Assembly: GCA_009889585.1 (NCBI GenBank) | Contig: WUQV01000021.1 | Coordinates: 1-11,329, forward strand | Source of the DNA: Candidatus Bathyarchaeota archaeon | GTDB lineage: Archaea; Thermoproteota; Bathyarchaeia; Bathyarchaeales; WUQV01 | Reading direction: 5' to 3' | DNA length: 11,329 nucleotides | In this document: piece by piece, positions 11,158 to 11,329 of the stretch | Layout: each line of letters opens with the position of its first letter | Position numbering within the stretch: position 1 is the first letter of the stretch | Program-made: the position numbers and the translations under genes | The notes under the pieces: generated by a model | The model's input: only the letters and a program-made list of their open reading frames with translations | What the model was told of the DNA's origin: nothing | Database searches by the model: none

Positions 11158-11202
11158 TCGCCACAGGTTTTGAGCCTGCGGCGATGGCCAAGCCTTTATT
11201 TT
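11158..11202. other. hairpin resembling a tRNA-Leu(CAA) anticodon arm, then T-run
   Basis: On the minus strand TCGCCGCAGG (11184-11175), loop CTCAAAA (11174-11168) and CCTGTGGCGA (11167-11158) form a 10-bp stem with a 7-nt loop. The loop has T33, CAA and A37, as in tRNA-Leu(CAA), preceded by GGCTTGGCC, like a tRNA-Leu D-loop. No acceptor stem or T-arm is present. On the plus strand one pair is A-C, but CTTTATTTT follows (11194-11202), so it may instead end the integrase transcript. Confidence 0.4.
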
Positions 11203-11236
11203 CCGGCGATCGTTTATCCTCATGCCTTAAGGCTCG

Positions 11237-11281
11237 CTGTCAACAAATTCCTATATTGTGGAGTGCATAATTTGTTGACAG
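11237..11281. repeat. perfect 13-bp inverted repeat
   Basis: CTGTCAACAAATT (11237-11249) and AATTTGTTGACAG (11269-11281) are perfect complements around a 19-nt AT-rich spacer. No coding frame crosses it convincingly. It could be an operator, a plasmid or viral replication site, or the stem of an RNA. Confidence 0.8.
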
Positions 11282-11326
11282 TTGACGGTTGAAACCTCCC
11301 GCCCCCAAGCCGCGATTAAGTTGACG
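11274..11326 (+). repeat. repeated GTTGAC motifs (iteron-like)
   Basis: GTTGACA (11274-11280), GTTGACG (11281-11287) and GTTGAAA (11288-11294) are three tandem 7-mers. GTTGACG recurs at 11320-11326, and an inverted copy (TGTCAAC, 11238-11244) is part of the left arm of the inverted repeat. Five related copies lie within 90 bp. Confidence 0.6.
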
Positions 11327-11329
11327 CTC

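Noticed and set aside
11009..11191. 60-codon minus-strand ORF over the integrase 3' end
   Set aside because: Antisense to the conserved catalytic end of the integrase; no family pattern.
1..11329. CRISPR array
   Set aside because: No regularly spaced 24-37-nt repeats; the short repeats found (GTTGAC, AAGGCTCAA) are far too short and unevenly spaced.

Overview
The window looks like chromosome from a (probably thermophilic) archaeon, most likely in the Thermoproteota/TACK group; I cannot name a genus. The signs are a type II methionine aminopeptidase, a DUF1512 protein, a PaREP1-type HEPN protein, a stand-alone 5S rRNA gene, a tRNA gene with apparently two introns, TATA boxes about 26 bases before starts with short or absent leaders, and an SSV-type integrase fragment sitting in a tRNA gene.

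Left part (1-4500). On the minus strand a UPF0173 metallo-beta-lactamase-fold hydrolase (1080-1751) is followed by a doubtful small ORF, a small PepSY-like protein (497-721) and a PaREP1/HEPN protein (90-476). Divergent from the hydrolase is map (1947-2861), with a leaderless-type promoter. Convergent to map is a two-gene minus-strand operon: DUF1512 membrane protein (3309-4484), then a two-TM zinc-ribbon-like protein (2880-3296).

Middle part (4500-7880). A 5S rRNA gene lies on the minus strand (4741-4891) with its own TATA box. Its conserved loop C region is interrupted by 28 nt forming a hairpin, which is the most unusual feature here. Divergently transcribed is a complete P2A-type (Ca2+-ATPase-like) P-type ATPase (4983-7724). 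Its stop codon lies inside the first ten bases of a tRNA-Trp(CCA) gene (7715-7879). That tRNA gene seems to carry two introns, and the second contains elements resembling a box C/D guide aimed at tRNA position 39.

Right part (7880-11329). A gene-poor stretch with decayed coding traces and a strong minus-strand hairpin terminator leads to a vapBC toxin-antitoxin operon (8720-9357). After it comes an unrecognised, very acidic 170-residue protein (9608-10120) with a palindrome next to its TATA box. At 10274 a 3' half of tRNA-Pro(TGG) (minus strand) is fused to the AT-rich C-terminal part of an SSV-type integrase (10289-11119). This is the int(C)/partial-tRNA end of an integrated element or its relic, which should extend to the right beyond the window, with the intact tRNA-Pro and int(N) at its far end. 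The last 100 bases hold a perfect 13-bp inverted repeat and repeated GTTGAC motifs.
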